DNA of 64,000 nucleotides from Calliopum simillimum (taxonomy: Eukaryota; Arthropoda; Insecta; Diptera; Lauxaniidae), in contig OX638368.1 of the NCBI GenBank assembly GCA_951812925.1, positions 9,751,994 to 9,815,993 on the forward strand, in the 5' to 3' direction. The notes below the pieces were generated by a model. That model saw only the letters and a program-made list of their open reading frames with translations, was not told the origin of the DNA and made no database searches. Made by a program: the position numbers and the translations under genes. Of this stretch, positions 38,221 to 48,752 are shown piece after piece. The first letter of the stretch is position 1; each line of letters begins with the position of its first letter.

Positions 38221-39498
38221 GGTCTGTTCAAAAAAAAAAATTTTTCGAATTTCCAAGATATACTTTGGCATCACGATCTACATCATGACAGAATATCCCA
38301 AAAAATTTTTCAGATTTTTAAATTCATATTTAAAGGTGGCTCAAAGCAGAAATATATTTTTATTATTTTTTTTTTTAGCATTAATTATAAAATGTTGTCA
38401 AACAATTTGAAAAATTTGTTTTAGAGTAACTTAAAAACATTCAGTTTGTTTGTTTTTTAATGAACTTTAAAACCTACGTTGTAATTTTGACGAAAAAAAT
38501 TTTACACTTCTTAAAAAACGAAAAACTGCCCTAAGAAGGTGAAATTTTACGGTTTTTCAAAGAAAAAAGTCATCGTGCTTTAAACGAAATGAACATTTTT
38601 TAATTTACAAGATCTCATTCAAAAGAGCTCTTAAAAACCTTCAAGACAAGACATGTTAAGATTTTTTTGGACCAGCAGGCTCGATGACATAACGTTTGAA
38701 ATATAGTAATGCAGCCCTGTGAAAGGCAAAACGCTTTTTACTCAAGAGGGAGGCATCTTACAAAAAAGTGCCCATGGCATAAAATGCTTAGAATCATCCA
38801 AGCAACAAGTGTGAATTGTTTTTTTTTTTTTTTTGGAAAGTTTATTAAAAATGACGTTAAAAAAATTTTTTTTCTAAAATTAAGTAAAAAAAAAAAAACA
38901 ATTTACACTTGTTCCTTGGATGATTCTAAGCATTTTATGCCATGGGCACTTTTTTGTAAGATGCCTCCCTCTTGAGTAAAAAGCGTTTTGCCTTTCACAG
39001 GGCTGCATTACTATGTTTCAAACGTTATGTCATCGAGCCTGCTGGCCCAAAAAAGTCTTAACATGTCTTGTCTTGAAGGTTTTTAAGAGCTCTTTTGAAT
39101 GAGATCTTGTAAATTAAAAAATGTTAATTTCGTTTAAAGCACGATGACTTTTTTCTTTGAAAAACCGTAAAATTTCGCCTTCTTAGGGCAGTTTTTCGTT
39201 TTTTAAGAAGTGTAAAATTTTTTTTTGTCAAAATTACAACGTAGGTTTTAAAGTTCATTAAAAAACAAACAAAATGAATGTTTTTAAGTTACTCTAAAAC
39301 AAATTTTTCAAATTGTTTGACAACATTTTATAATTAATGCTAAAAAAAAATTAACAAAAATATATTTCTGCTTTGAGCCACCTTTAAATATGAATTTAAA
39401 AATCTGAAAAATTTTTTTGGGATATTCTGTCATGATGTAGATCGTGATGCCAAAGTATATCTTGGAAATTCGAAAATTTTTTTTTTTTTGAACAGCCC
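38221..39498. mobile_element. Nested palindrome B (1278 bp)
   Basis: Ends GGTCTGTTCAAAAAAAAA and TTTTTTTTTGAACAGCCC flanked by TA. The arms of about 630 bp are highly similar: gtggctcaaagcagaaat / atttctgctttgagccac, gctcgatgacataacgtttg / caaacgttatgtcatcgagc. The centre near 38860 is the shared hairpin core (ctcaagagggaggcatctta, aaatgcttagaatcatcc, gtgtgaattg). No coding capacity; the 88-codon frame at 38709-38975 reads through the core. Confidence 0.88.
38730..38990. repeat. Hairpin-core, copy 3 (centre of palindrome B)
   Basis: Best-preserved copy of the core: agaggg-aggcatcttac, aaaaaagtgccc, ggcataaaatgcttagaatc, aagtgtgaattg, T-rich centre, then the complementary arm. Confidence 0.8.
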
Positions 39499-39537
39499 TA
39501 ATATATACATATATACATACATGCATACATACATATA

Positions 39538-40860
39538 AAAGGTATCGTTTCCGCACCCTTTTTTTTTTAAAAAAATCGGTTTTGTCGTATATAAAAAAAC
39601 ACAAACAAAAACCGGATACAGCAATAGTCACTCCAAATGTGATTTTTGATGCTTAATCCGAATCTGGTCTTAGAATTGCTCTATTACTTCTGGACTTCGA
39701 GATATCCTTACATATATGTATAAAATACACCACTTTTTTTCCTATTTTTGAAGTTATATAACAAGATAAGATAATATTATGCCGTAAAATCTGGTATGAC
39801 AGTTAATAGCCCTAGTTTTTTTCTTGAAAACTCAATCAAACCGATAACGATATCTTTTTTTTGTCGGAGATATCTTTACCTAAAAAGTTAAAAAAGTGCA
39901 AAAACACGATTTTTGGCTATATTGGATGTTATATGCAGGACACACAAAATTCTTCTGTGAATTTCTATTACCAGAAGCATTTAGTACTTTCTTTTGGCTT
40001 TCAATTGAGCTATTAAATGTTCATCTGCAATATTCCTCTACAAAGTTATGACCATTTAAAAATTACATTATGAAGTGCAAACTCACAGGGGTGCCACTAA
40101 AATATAGTGTACGAGTATTTCTTATATACGTATTGCTGCAACATGTCGTCTTAAAATAGTCATACCTTTTAAGAAAACTATTACAAGAGACCACTTGTTA
40201 GCTCATTTTGAAGATAAAGAATGGTTTTAAATGCTTCGGTTGGTAAAAAAGATCAGAAAAATTTCGTCCGTACTGTATATAACCTCAAATATAGCCGAAA
40301 ACCGAGATTTTTCGCTTTAAGTTTCATGGTGTGATTTTAAAGTTAACATAACTTTGCAGAGAAATATTGCAGATGAACATTTAATAGCTCAATTGAAAGC
40401 CAAAAGAAAGTACTAAATGCTTCTGGTAATAGAAATTCACAGAAGAATTTTGTGTGTCCTGCATATAACATCCAATATAGCCAAAAATCGTGTTTTTGCA
40501 CTTTTTTAACTTTTTAGGTAAAGATATCTCCGACAAAAAAAAAGATATCGTTATCGGTTTGATTGAGTTTTCAAGAAAAAAACTAGGGCTATTAACTGTC
40601 ATACCAGATTTTACGGCATAATATTATCTTATCTTGTTATATAACTTCAAAAATAGGAAAAAAAGTGGTGTCCTTTATACATATATGTAGGAATATCTCA
40701 AAGTCCAGAAGTAATAGAGCAATTCTAAGACCGGATTCGGATGAAGCATCAAAAATCACATCTGGAGTGACTATTGCTGTATCCGGTTTTTGTTTGTGTT
40801 TTTTTATATACGAAAAAACCGATTTTTTTTAAAAATAAATGGTGCGGAAACGATACCTTT
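39538..40860. mobile_element. Nested palindrome C (1323 bp)
   Basis: Ends AAAGGTATCGTTTCCGCACC and GGTGCGGAAACGATACCTTT flanked by TA. The arms (39538-40070 and 40330-40860) pair through aaaaccggatacagcaatag, ataacaagataagataatat and gcacttttttaactttttag. The loop 40075-40325 is largely unpaired. The tttttaactttttaggt-x-x-gatatctccga and ggccggattcggat-type blocks are shared with 44249-45205. Confidence 0.85.
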
Positions 40861-41164
40861 TATATGTATGTATGCATGCATGTATATATATAAACATTTA
40901 TATATATTACACATATATACATACACAAGTATATATATGTACGTACATACATATATATGTGTACATAATATGTATATAAATCCGAGACATTCTCAAAAAT
41001 CGTTAAAAAACTAAAATGTCGAAAAAAAAAAACGGCTGGACGTTCGATTTCGCGGATCCCGGATTCTGATACTAGAAGGGTCCCCCAACACTATCCCCGA
41101 AAAAAATCGCGGGTGGTATTTCAAAAAGTTGAATTTTTTTAAAAACCACCGTGAACTTTTAGTT

Positions 41165-41620
41165 ATATAAAAATTTTACAGGGAAAATGACACACTTGCG
41201 TTTTTTACAAAATTTACAAACGTTTTTTAAATATTTTTTCTGTTAACACAGAAAAATAGTTACTGAAATATGTGTATATACCAACAATATCATAAGATTT
41301 TTTTTTTTTTTTTTTTGAAATAACGTAATATGCAAAATTTAAAGCAATAAGAGGTGATAAGGGAGAGCAGGGAGAATGACTTTTAACACTTAATGTTATA
41401 ATTTCAAAGTAAAATATAAAGAACAAGCCATTCGTATTCAAAACGTTATTATTTTTTGAAGCAACCGTATTCCCAAATACTTAAAATATTTCATTTATGG
41501 TAAACAATATCTTTAAGAGTGTACGGTGGGACTAACATAATAAGTTGATATAAGTATATGCCTAGACAAAACCGTGTAAGAAATAAACGTTTAGAAAAGG
41601 AATTAAGGATGTGCGGATGT
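41165..41620. other. AT-rich spacer
   Basis: Joins the compound palindrome to the next element. Holds an isolated minisatellite-like piece at 41359-41378 and a poly-T run at about 41298-41316. Confidence 0.4.
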
Positions 41621-41625
41621 ACATA

Positions 41626-42412
41626 AGACCGGGTCGAAGTTTAGATTCATACTAAAACCAACTCAAAAGTTTGAGGCACTCTTAAAAACAATTTTTTTTA
41701 AGAATCCTTTAAAAATAAAGATTGTGTTCTTAAAAAAATTTTGGCCTTTAAAAAATTTTTTATTTTTTTCGGGGTATAGATGATATACGATTTCAAAAAT
41801 CTATTTTTTACGTTTTTCAATAACGAGGTCGAAAAATTGGGTTTTTTTACTCAGAAGCAAGGCAGCAAAAGAACAAAGTGTATACGGCAAAAAATGCTTA
41901 GAATTGTCTAAAAAATACGTGTGAGTTTTATCAGAATTTATTGAGATATTTTGTAATTTTTCAAAACTTGTAAAAAAAAATTAAAAAAAAGAATTCCAAA
42001 AATTTTGAAGAAAATTTTGAAAAAATTCACACGTATTTTTTGGACAATTCTAGCATTTTTTGCTATATACACTTTTTTCGTTAGATGCCTTGCTTTTGAG
42101 TAAAAAATCGTTGTTTTTTTTTTTTTTTTGACCGCGTAGTTAAAAAAACGTAAAAAAATCGATTTTTGGATGCGAATATTATCTATATGACCAAAAAAAT
42201 TTATAATTTTTAAACGCCAGAATTTTTGTAAGAACATAGCCTTATTTCTAAAGTATCCCCGTTTTGTAATGAAAAAAAAGTAATGACCATGAACATGTTT
42301 TTTAGCCAAAATGAGCAGTACAATCAAAAATGCTCCATTGGTTTTTCCCGGAATAAAAAAAAATTATTCAGATGTCGTTTTTATTTTGCTTTATACAAAA
42401 TCGACCCGGTCT
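41626..42412. mobile_element. GACCGGGTCGA-ended palindromic element, copy 2
   Basis: Ends agaccgggtcga and tcgacccggtct, with possible TAA flanks if the outermost bases are trimmed. The arms pair throughout: tatttttt-acgtttttcaataac-type blocks, aaggcagcaaaag / tgccttgcttttgag, and the shared hairpin core at 41850-42105 (gtatacggcaaaaaatgc / gcattttttgctatatac). The 129-codon minus frame at 41938-42327 is a Lys/Phe-rich reading of poly-A/T arms and not a gene. Outer end sequence and the actcttaaaaac block match 29723-31023. Confidence 0.8.
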
Positions 42413-42439
42413 AATATACAAAAAAAAGGAAACTAGTTG

Positions 42440-42600
42440 CATACCTTTTAACCATTTTTCGACTTTCTCAATATTTTTAGTCCACCTCGAAACATAATTT
42501 GTTTTATTTGTAGTCATATTTTTGGATTTCTTAACATTTCTGAATTTTTTCGAAGTTTTCCAAATTTTTCGTCTCCATTTAGTTTTTTGATTTTTCTATA
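42440..42600. repeat. A-rich repeat in reverse complement
   Basis: Drifted tttttcgactttctcaat / gaattttttcgaagttttcc units, the complement of the tract that opens the window. Confidence 0.6.
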
Positions 42601-42609
42601 ATATGATTG

Positions 42610-44245
42610 TTATTTACAGAGAACCAGTGTACTGATTTCCAAGATTATGCGACATGACATCTACGGATGCTTAGGTTTTTCGCGTTTTTACGCTCAGCTT
42701 TGAAAGCGAATATTCTACGAAAAATTGTTCAAACGTTGAACTTCCAGAATGCAGTACCCACAATCATCATCACACTTACTTACATATTTATAAAAAAAAT
42801 TGGGTTATTCAAATAGAAGCCCATATTTTGTGTGTTTATTTCCTTAAAGAAAACACCCCTTAATTTGTTTGTTAAGCTCAAAGTTCATCAAAATTCAAAG
42901 TGAAATCATAAAACTTTTTTGACAAATTTTATGATGACAACAAGATCATCTTATCGCAACGCCGCGCCGCATAAGTCATATGCCGCACGCATTAAGCCCA
43001 AAGAAGAAAAAGACAACAATAGGAAGTTTCTAAAAAGAAAGAGAGACTCTTGCCTTTTATTTGCGTGCGTACAAAAACACACTCATAGATATATTTTATA
43101 TGGAACATAATGATGCCGTGAGCTGTTTATTGACCTCTTTAATAATTTTGCATGTTGTTGTTGTTGTTTTCCGGTAGACTACAACGATATCTACTTTGCG
43201 GGTTTGGTGCAAAACGCGGTTTTTTTCATTTTTATCTTCATTGGCATGAATGGGCGAAGAGGCACAGAGTCATCAAAAATTTGTTGCCGCACAATTTTTT
43301 TATTTTTTTTTTAAATTTTTTTTTTTATTCAGATGGCGTCATTTTTGCTAAGCAGCATCATCGACAATGGCGAGATTATGTCTGGTTTTTTTTTCGGTTT
43401 GTTGCGTTAATTGACAGTTAAATGCGGTTTTCCTATGGTGGGTGGAAGCTGTCAGTCTTTTTTTAGAGATTTGATTGTTTAGTTTTTTTTTTTCTCCTAT
43501 TTTCTATGTATAGAATTTGACAAAGTGAATTTTATAATTCCGCTGCAAGGCAATCCAAATGGCACACCCTGTATACAGGAAGTGAAAGAAATAAATGGTC
43601 AATTTGTCTAAATAACTTTTACTTTAAAAGATTGATTGTTGTTATAAATTTCATTCTATTTTATTTCAAAAAAAAAAAAAAATACGAAAATAAATCATTG
43701 TATCTGCCGTTCAAAATACCCATAAAAGTGTACTCTGCCTCTAATAAAATTCTCATCAAGTGGCCAGAAATGTTGTTTATATCAAGCAATTAATGGCTAA
43801 GATATATTTTCTGCAGAATGCTTTAAAAATTGTTGTTTTAATTATTATTTTTTAATATTCAAGTTCAATAACATTTTTGTATTTTTGTACGAAATCTCAT
43901 TATAAATTGATTATGCAAAATTGAAGAACTATGTGGGTGAAAAAAGTCATAATTTTGCCCTGAAAATAGCAAAAAAAAAGTATCTTTCGAGAATCAAATG
44001 GATTCAATGTGTCATAATAAACGTTATAAAAATGACAAATGACCTGAAAATCATATTTTCAGTTTCCATATAATTTTTCATAATACTAAAATTTTAAAAT
44101 ATCAGCAATATGGGAGTCCCACGGCACTTTGCACTTAGATGAGCTTAGAAGCTTCAAAATAATATAATAAGTTTATTTTCCTCCGAAGGTGTTCTCTGTT
44201 TATATGAAAGTCAACTTTGTAGTAAAATAAATTTATTTAGGTCAT
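42610..44245. other. Stretch without recognised gene
   Basis: The 42910-43450 part is less AT-rich than its surroundings (gcaacgccgcgccgcataag, a TTG run at 43154-43168), but the frames there (63 and 89 codons) show no motif and are interrupted by poly-T. It could be old unique DNA, for example intronic or regulatory. Confidence 0.4.
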
Positions 44246-44248
44246 AGT

Positions 44249-45205
44249 CACGGTGCTCTTGAACAGTCGCTAGGTTTTTTGGCTATGTGGAGAAAATCTG
44301 TGAATGAGGTTTCATTTGTATTAGTTTAGTGGGCTGGAAAATGCAAACCCCGATATACGATATCATCCCCGCGAAATATCGCAAAAATACATATCCCATA
44401 TAAAAAAAACAAAAAAATCGGAAAAAAACGCAACAAACAAGTATAAAAATGGTTATATTGAATGTATTTTGCAATGCTAAATCAGAATCCGGCTTTAAAA
44501 TTGCTATATCTCATACGGTTTTTGAGATATCTTAGCCTAAGCAAGGAAAAAAGACCGTTTTTGCTATATTTTGAAGCTGTATAACTAGAATATAAAACAT
44601 TCATACGCAAAATTCGAAACATTATCTGAAAGCTCTAATTTTTTTCTTTAAAACCGCATTTAAATTATGTCAATAGCTGAATTTTTCTCTGAAATATCGT
44701 AGACTGAAATAATGACAAAACACGTTTTTTGCACTTTTTTAACTTTTTAGGTTAGGATATCTCCGAGAAAAATAAAGATATTGACATTATTTGAATTAGG
44801 TTTATAAGATTGATAAAAGCTTTTCATTTCTGCATCAGAATTTACGGCTATACGTCCTGTTATATAGCTCCAAAACACAACAATAAAATATAGCATCGGC
44901 TTTTTTTCCTTGTTTAGGCTAAGATATCTCAAAAACCGTATAAGATACAGCAATTCTAAGGCCGGATTCGGATTCAACATTGCAAAATACATTAAAAATA
45001 ACCATTTTTATATTTGTTTGTTGCGTTTTTTTTTTCTGAATTTTTTTTATTTTATATGGGATATGTATTTTTGAGATATTTTGCGGCGATGATCAGCTAC
45101 AATTTCGGGGTTTGCATTTTTCAGACCACTAAACACAAATGAAACCCCATTCACAGATTTTCTCCACATATTAAAAAAACCTATCGACTGTTCAAGAGCA
45201 CCGTG
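44249..45205. mobile_element. 957-bp foldback element with CACGGTG ends
   Basis: Ends CACGGTGCTCTTGAACAGTC and GACTGTTCAAGAGCACCGTG. The flanks are TAGT and TAGG, so a 3-4 bp duplication is likely. The arms pair through gagaaaatctgtgaatg, tgcaaaccccga, atatcccatata, gatatcttagcctaa-caagga and aaaaccgtat, meeting near 44700. The same 7-bp end starts the outer element at 36382. Interior blocks (cacttttttaactttttagg, gatatctccgag) are shared with palindrome C. The minus frames at 44747-45250 lie in the right arm and are not genes. Confidence 0.85.
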
Positions 45206-45209
45206 TAGG

Positions 45210-45720
45210 GAGAAGAGAAGTTTTAGACCATGGTAAAGGCATACAATCAAAATTTATGAAATATTTTGTGTTGAAGATTAACATAAAAACTTAATAATCA
45301 ATTCTGCACGACAAACCCGTTTATTAAAAATATTCAGAAATCAGTTCGAATCACCTGTACTTTTTAATATTTAATTTTAATTATTGTGATTCAAAAGTAG
45401 TAGTAGTTTTTAAAGTTAAAGTGTAGATTGTTAAGCTTAACAAGCTTCTAATCACACAAAGAGTTATTGTATTAATACTGTTTTAAGAAAAATTTATAAA
45501 TACTCTTCAGGACCACGGACTATTCCAAAACTAGTTTGCAAACTACTCCATGGGAAAAACTGACTAGTCGAAGTTCTGGTCTCATCACTTATAAAGTTCT
45601 ATTTACATTTTACATTGTTCGTTATTGAGCGTAACCTATTGTCTCTTTATGTCAACATATTTACATATAAATTTCAACAAATTTAATTTGAAATTTAAAT
45701 TTTACACAAAAATTTCAAAA
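45210..45720. other. AT-rich stretch, no feature recognised
   Basis: No repeat or frame supported. Confidence 0.4.
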
Positions 45721-45723
45721 GGT

Positions 45724-45835
45724 TTCATAGCCGATTGTGCTAAAGAGATTGTTGTTATGTATTTCTGAGCAATGTGTTCTGGGTTCGAATCTCAGTGTGG
45801 ATAACATTTTTTTTATTTATTTTTTATTATTTTAT
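45724..45835 (+). repeat. tRNA-like Pol III unit with T-rich tail
   Basis: A-box-like tagccgattgtgctaaag (about 45728), then B-box gggttcgaatctc (45781-45793), then gtggataacattttttttat. The tail continues T-rich to tttatacctc, a module that also precedes the tRNA-like unit at 54130 (tttaatacctc). Confidence 0.55.
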
Positions 45836-45929
45836 ACCTCGGCTATGTTGGACATATGTTTCATTTTCTGCTCCGTAGACTCCTGAGACATATTGTGTAC
45901 AAATTATTAGAAATTGGAATTGAAAATTA

Positions 45930-45998
45930 CCGAGTGGAGTATTTGAACCCGGGCCTCTCCTCACAGCGCAAGTCACTAGACCGATACACTATCGTTTG
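45930..45998 (-). repeat. tRNA-like unit
   Basis: On the minus strand: cgatagtgtatcggtctagt (A-box-like, about 45994-45975), tgcgctgtgaggagagg, then B-box cgggttcaaatac (45951-45939). About 40 nt separate the two boxes, close to tRNA spacing. No strong T run follows, so any terminator is lost. Confidence 0.5.
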
Positions 45999-45999
45999 C

Positions 46000-46490
46000 T
46001 CTTCTTCACAATTGACGAACAGTACGTAGTCAGTAATGTGATGAGTATAATCGATACACAATTGGACCACTTTTGGTATTAATGATGGATTATGCATTAC
46101 ATTTGGAACATTTTTGATACAATTGATAATTTAAGTAAATTTATTCTAGTTTTAGGTGTAGTTCATGGACTACTTACAAAATAACTAGACCAAAGATTGG
46201 ACTTTTGAGACAATTAACTCCATCGGTATTTTTCAGGATATTTTCAAATTTTTAAATTTGAATGTATTTAAGTAGTTTGGTCTGAGTTCATTGACTACAG
46301 TTACCTATGTAGGATTAAGAAAAACTCAGACAGTTAAAAATTGTGCCATTTGAAAAACCAGTTTTCATAAACATTTTTGGAAACTGAAGTAAATTTTGTC
46401 ATTTTTTACAAAATGGTACACGGACAAAAGAATAGATCGTACTACTTTATTCCAAGCAAATATTACTAGAATTTCAAGACAATATAGTAA
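46000..46490. other. AT-rich stretch, no feature recognised
   Basis: Nothing supported. Confidence 0.4.
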
Positions 46491-46493
46491 CAA

Positions 46494-46686
46494 CCCAGTG
46501 TGCCAGACGGTTCAAATCTCCGCTTTTTTATCCGTTACGGATCCGTTACTAATCCGGTGGCGGGAAAAATTCCCAAAAAAAAAAAAGCTAATCGTTTTTT
46601 TTTTTTGGAATTTCTCAAGCAAACGGATCAGTAACGGATCCGTAACGGGTAAAAAAGCGGAGATATGAACCGTCTGGCACACTGGG
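46494..46686. mobile_element. 193-bp foldback (MITE-like)
   Basis: Ends CCCAGTGTGCCAGACGGTTC and GAACCGTCTGGCACACTGGG. Inner arm blocks pair as well: tctccgcttttttatccg, ttacggatccgttac. The centre is poly-A then poly-T. The flanks do not give a clear duplication. The 90-codon frame at 46396-46668 crosses it and is not a gene. Confidence 0.85.
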
Positions 46687-46809
46687 AATGCCCAATGAAT
46701 TAAATATTACCTTACTGTCGTAGTAAATTCAGAATTTTCGAACAACCTTACAATGTAGTTTTTGAAAAAAAATAATTTGATATTAACATTACTGTAAAGA
46801 TCAAACAAA

Positions 46810-47060
46810 ACAAAAAACAAACAAAAAAAGGATCGAACTGACCGCACTAGGATTTGAACCGTGGTTCGTCTGTATGGTTGATAGAAAAACAGGTATTATT
46901 TATACTTACATTTATAAACTTGTTAGACCTCCACACTACATACCGATATAATAAAGAGGCGTTAACTTTGTATTTATAAGTATTAAGCAAATGTCTGACC
47001 AAACATAAATATATTTACTAGAATTATAACGTAAGAATGGATATATATTTTTCTGATGTT
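46810..47060 (-). repeat. tRNA-like SINE-type unit 1 of a tandem pair
   Basis: Minus strand order: ttctagtaaatatatttatg, cagacatttgcttaatac, cctctttattatatcgg, A-box-like tagtgtggaggtctaac (about 46939), taaatgtaag, B-box cggttcaaatcctag (46861-46847), tgcggtcagttcgatcc, then a T-rich tail. The next unit at 47080-47405 has the same order, giving a period of about 250 bp once the inserted hairpin is removed. The unit at 54100-54225 carries the same blocks. Confidence 0.6.
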
Positions 47061-47079
47061 TCCTTACTAAAGTTCAAAC

Positions 47080-47405
47080 AAAAAAAAAAATAAATGCACT
47101 AGGATTCGAACCGAAGTGCGTGCTTGTGATAGAAAGATATTGGGGGTTATCGTGAATCAAGATTCCCGGGGAATTTTTTCGGACTGCAGTGCATTCTCTA
47201 TAACAGTTTAAAAAAATTCCCCGGGAATCTTGATTCACGATAACCCCCATTATTTTTGCATATAGTTACAAACTTATTAAATCTCCCTCTACACCACTGA
47301 CCTGTATAATGAGGAGGTATAAAATTTGTGTAATAAGCAAATATCTGTCTTAGCATAAATATTTTTACTAGAATTATAAAGTAAAAATGGTCATACATTT
47401 TTTTA
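47080..47405 (-). repeat. tRNA-like SINE-type unit 2, split by a hairpin
   Basis: Minus strand order: ttctagtaaaaatatttatg, gacagatatttgcttatta, cctcattatacagg, A-box agtggtgtagagggag (about 47297), aagtttgtaac, then the inserted 107-bp hairpin, then tttctatcac, B-box cggttcgaatcctag (47115-47101), and a run of at least ten Ts. The A and B boxes are therefore separated by the insertion. Confidence 0.6.
47142..47248. mobile_element. 107-bp near-perfect hairpin with ATT duplication
   Basis: Arms of 38 bp without mismatch, starting gggggttatcgtgaatc and ending gattcacgataaccccc, enclose a 31-nt loop. It is flanked by ATT at 47139-47141 and 47249-47251, and the surrounding tRNA-like unit is continuous if the hairpin and one ATT are removed. 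No coding capacity. Either a miniature inverted-repeat element or a structured snap-back insertion. Lack of arm divergence suggests it is young. Confidence 0.85.
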
Positions 47406-47631
47406 GCAGTAAACATAATTTACTCTATGTAAAGAAAAATGTAGGTAATTTAGAGTAAATAATACTTTATTATTTCACTATATTCAATTTGTAAATATTG
47501 TATTACTTTACGAAACAGTTCATACGATTATTTTTTTATGCTTGAAATTTAGTGTTTACTACTTTAATTTTTTTACTACTCGAGTGGAGTAAAAATTAAG
47601 ACACTTTATGTACTTGGAAAACCTGAGATTA

Positions 47632-48528
47632 GAGTAATTTAGGGTAATGTGGACTATGCGGGTAATGTGGTGCACCCTTTTATTTCTCATATTAAAGACT
47701 GCACAACAATTCTGGTTATTTGTGCACAATAAAAAGCGAAAAACATATTATTTACGCTCTTTGGCTTTTCTATAATGCTAATTATTCGTGTGAAATTCTT
47801 AGCATATGCTGTGAGGTCAAGTTGACTTATTTATAGTTTTTGGTGAATAACTAAGTTACTTCCTCAGAACTCAGTTTTCTAAAAGTCAAATAACTCTAAT
47901 GCAATTGTGGATCTATTATTCAACGAAAAAATGCATTAGCAAGTCTGATTTTACGTTTCTTTTATATAATCAATGATTATTTCAAAAACGTGATGTATTC
48001 GGGTAATGTGGACTACCCCATATTATATACCGTATATCAACTTTGACTACTATTACACCTTAAAAGGCTAATTGCATGTGTAGGATACCCGAGTTTGAGT
48101 AATGTGGAGTACTATTTTACGTATGATTCGATAACCCTTCTTACTTATTCACATGTTAGTATGAATTTGGTTTATCTTACCAGAAAATATTATTTAATAA
48201 GAATATAAAGCTATTTCATAGCAAATATAATCTTAAAAATTACTACTCGACTTTTAGTCAACAAAATTTGCGAATAACGGTACTTCTTTAGGAAATGGGC
48301 AGGGTGAGCCACATTACCCGACACTTTTCTTTTTCAGCTATTTTTTTAGGTACTTTCAATTTAACTGGCCTCACGCTTGAAAATGTTAATATTTTAGTAT
48401 ACAAATTATCAAATAGTAAAAACAATAGAATAACTAATACAAATAAATTGACTGAGCTTACCTACTACCATTACTTTGGTAGAAATTGGTAAAAAAGAAA
48501 AAGGTAACCACATTACCCTAAATTACTC
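47632..48528. mobile_element. 897-bp TA-flanked MITE with internal end-motif copies
   Basis: Perfect 21-bp inverted ends starting GAGTAATTTAGGGTAATGTG, flanked by TA (47630-47631 and 48529-48530). The subterminal motif gggtaatgtgg recurs inside at 47660 and 48001, as gagtaatgtgg at 48103, and reversed as ccacattaccc at 48310. No transposase frame is present. A TA duplication and simple inverted ends fit Tc1/mariner mobilisation. Confidence 0.8.
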
Positions 48529-48752
48529 TACTAGCCATCAACTTTTATTCAAATTGTAGATACTTGGGTGCTCCCTCAAATAACTTCTGCAGAAGCTTTT
48601 GCTGTGAGGAAAAGTATGAAAGTGTGGAGCAGTTCCAATGCAATTGTCCAACTCTTTTTCTAAGCAGGTTAATGCGTTTGTGTAGTTACTTAATCGATAA
48701 TCTGGGTGAGTAAGTCTACACAAGAAATCTACTATTTATGAAAGAATAAATA

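Larger units (their letters stand above)
36382..41153. mobile_element. Outer foldback element carrying three nested palindromes
   Basis: Outer arms of about 260 bp, CACGGTGGTTTTTAAAAAA (36382) and its complement ending AAACCACCGTG (41153), are flanked by AACT at 36378-36381 and 41154-41157. Paired blocks include gaaataccacccgcgat, gtgttgggggaccc, ctagtatcagaatccggga and cgaacgtccagccgttttt. The arms end in a TATATG/CATATA-rich centre, into which three other palindromes are placed one after another. A 4-bp duplication and CAC ends are compatible with Chapaev/CMC-type non-autonomous elements. The frames at 36287-36598 and 40790-41014 are translations of the arms. Confidence 0.85.

Noticed and set aside
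41938..42327. 129-residue Lys/Phe-rich minus frame
   Set aside because: It reads through the arms and centre of a palindromic element.
43152..43421. 89-residue plus frame near a less AT-rich patch
   Set aside because: It starts in a TTG microsatellite and ends in poly-T-derived Phe runs with no motif.
44747..45250. Minus frames of 81 and 67 residues as genes
   Set aside because: They lie in the right arm of the 44249-45205 palindrome, with the mirrored sequence in the left arm.
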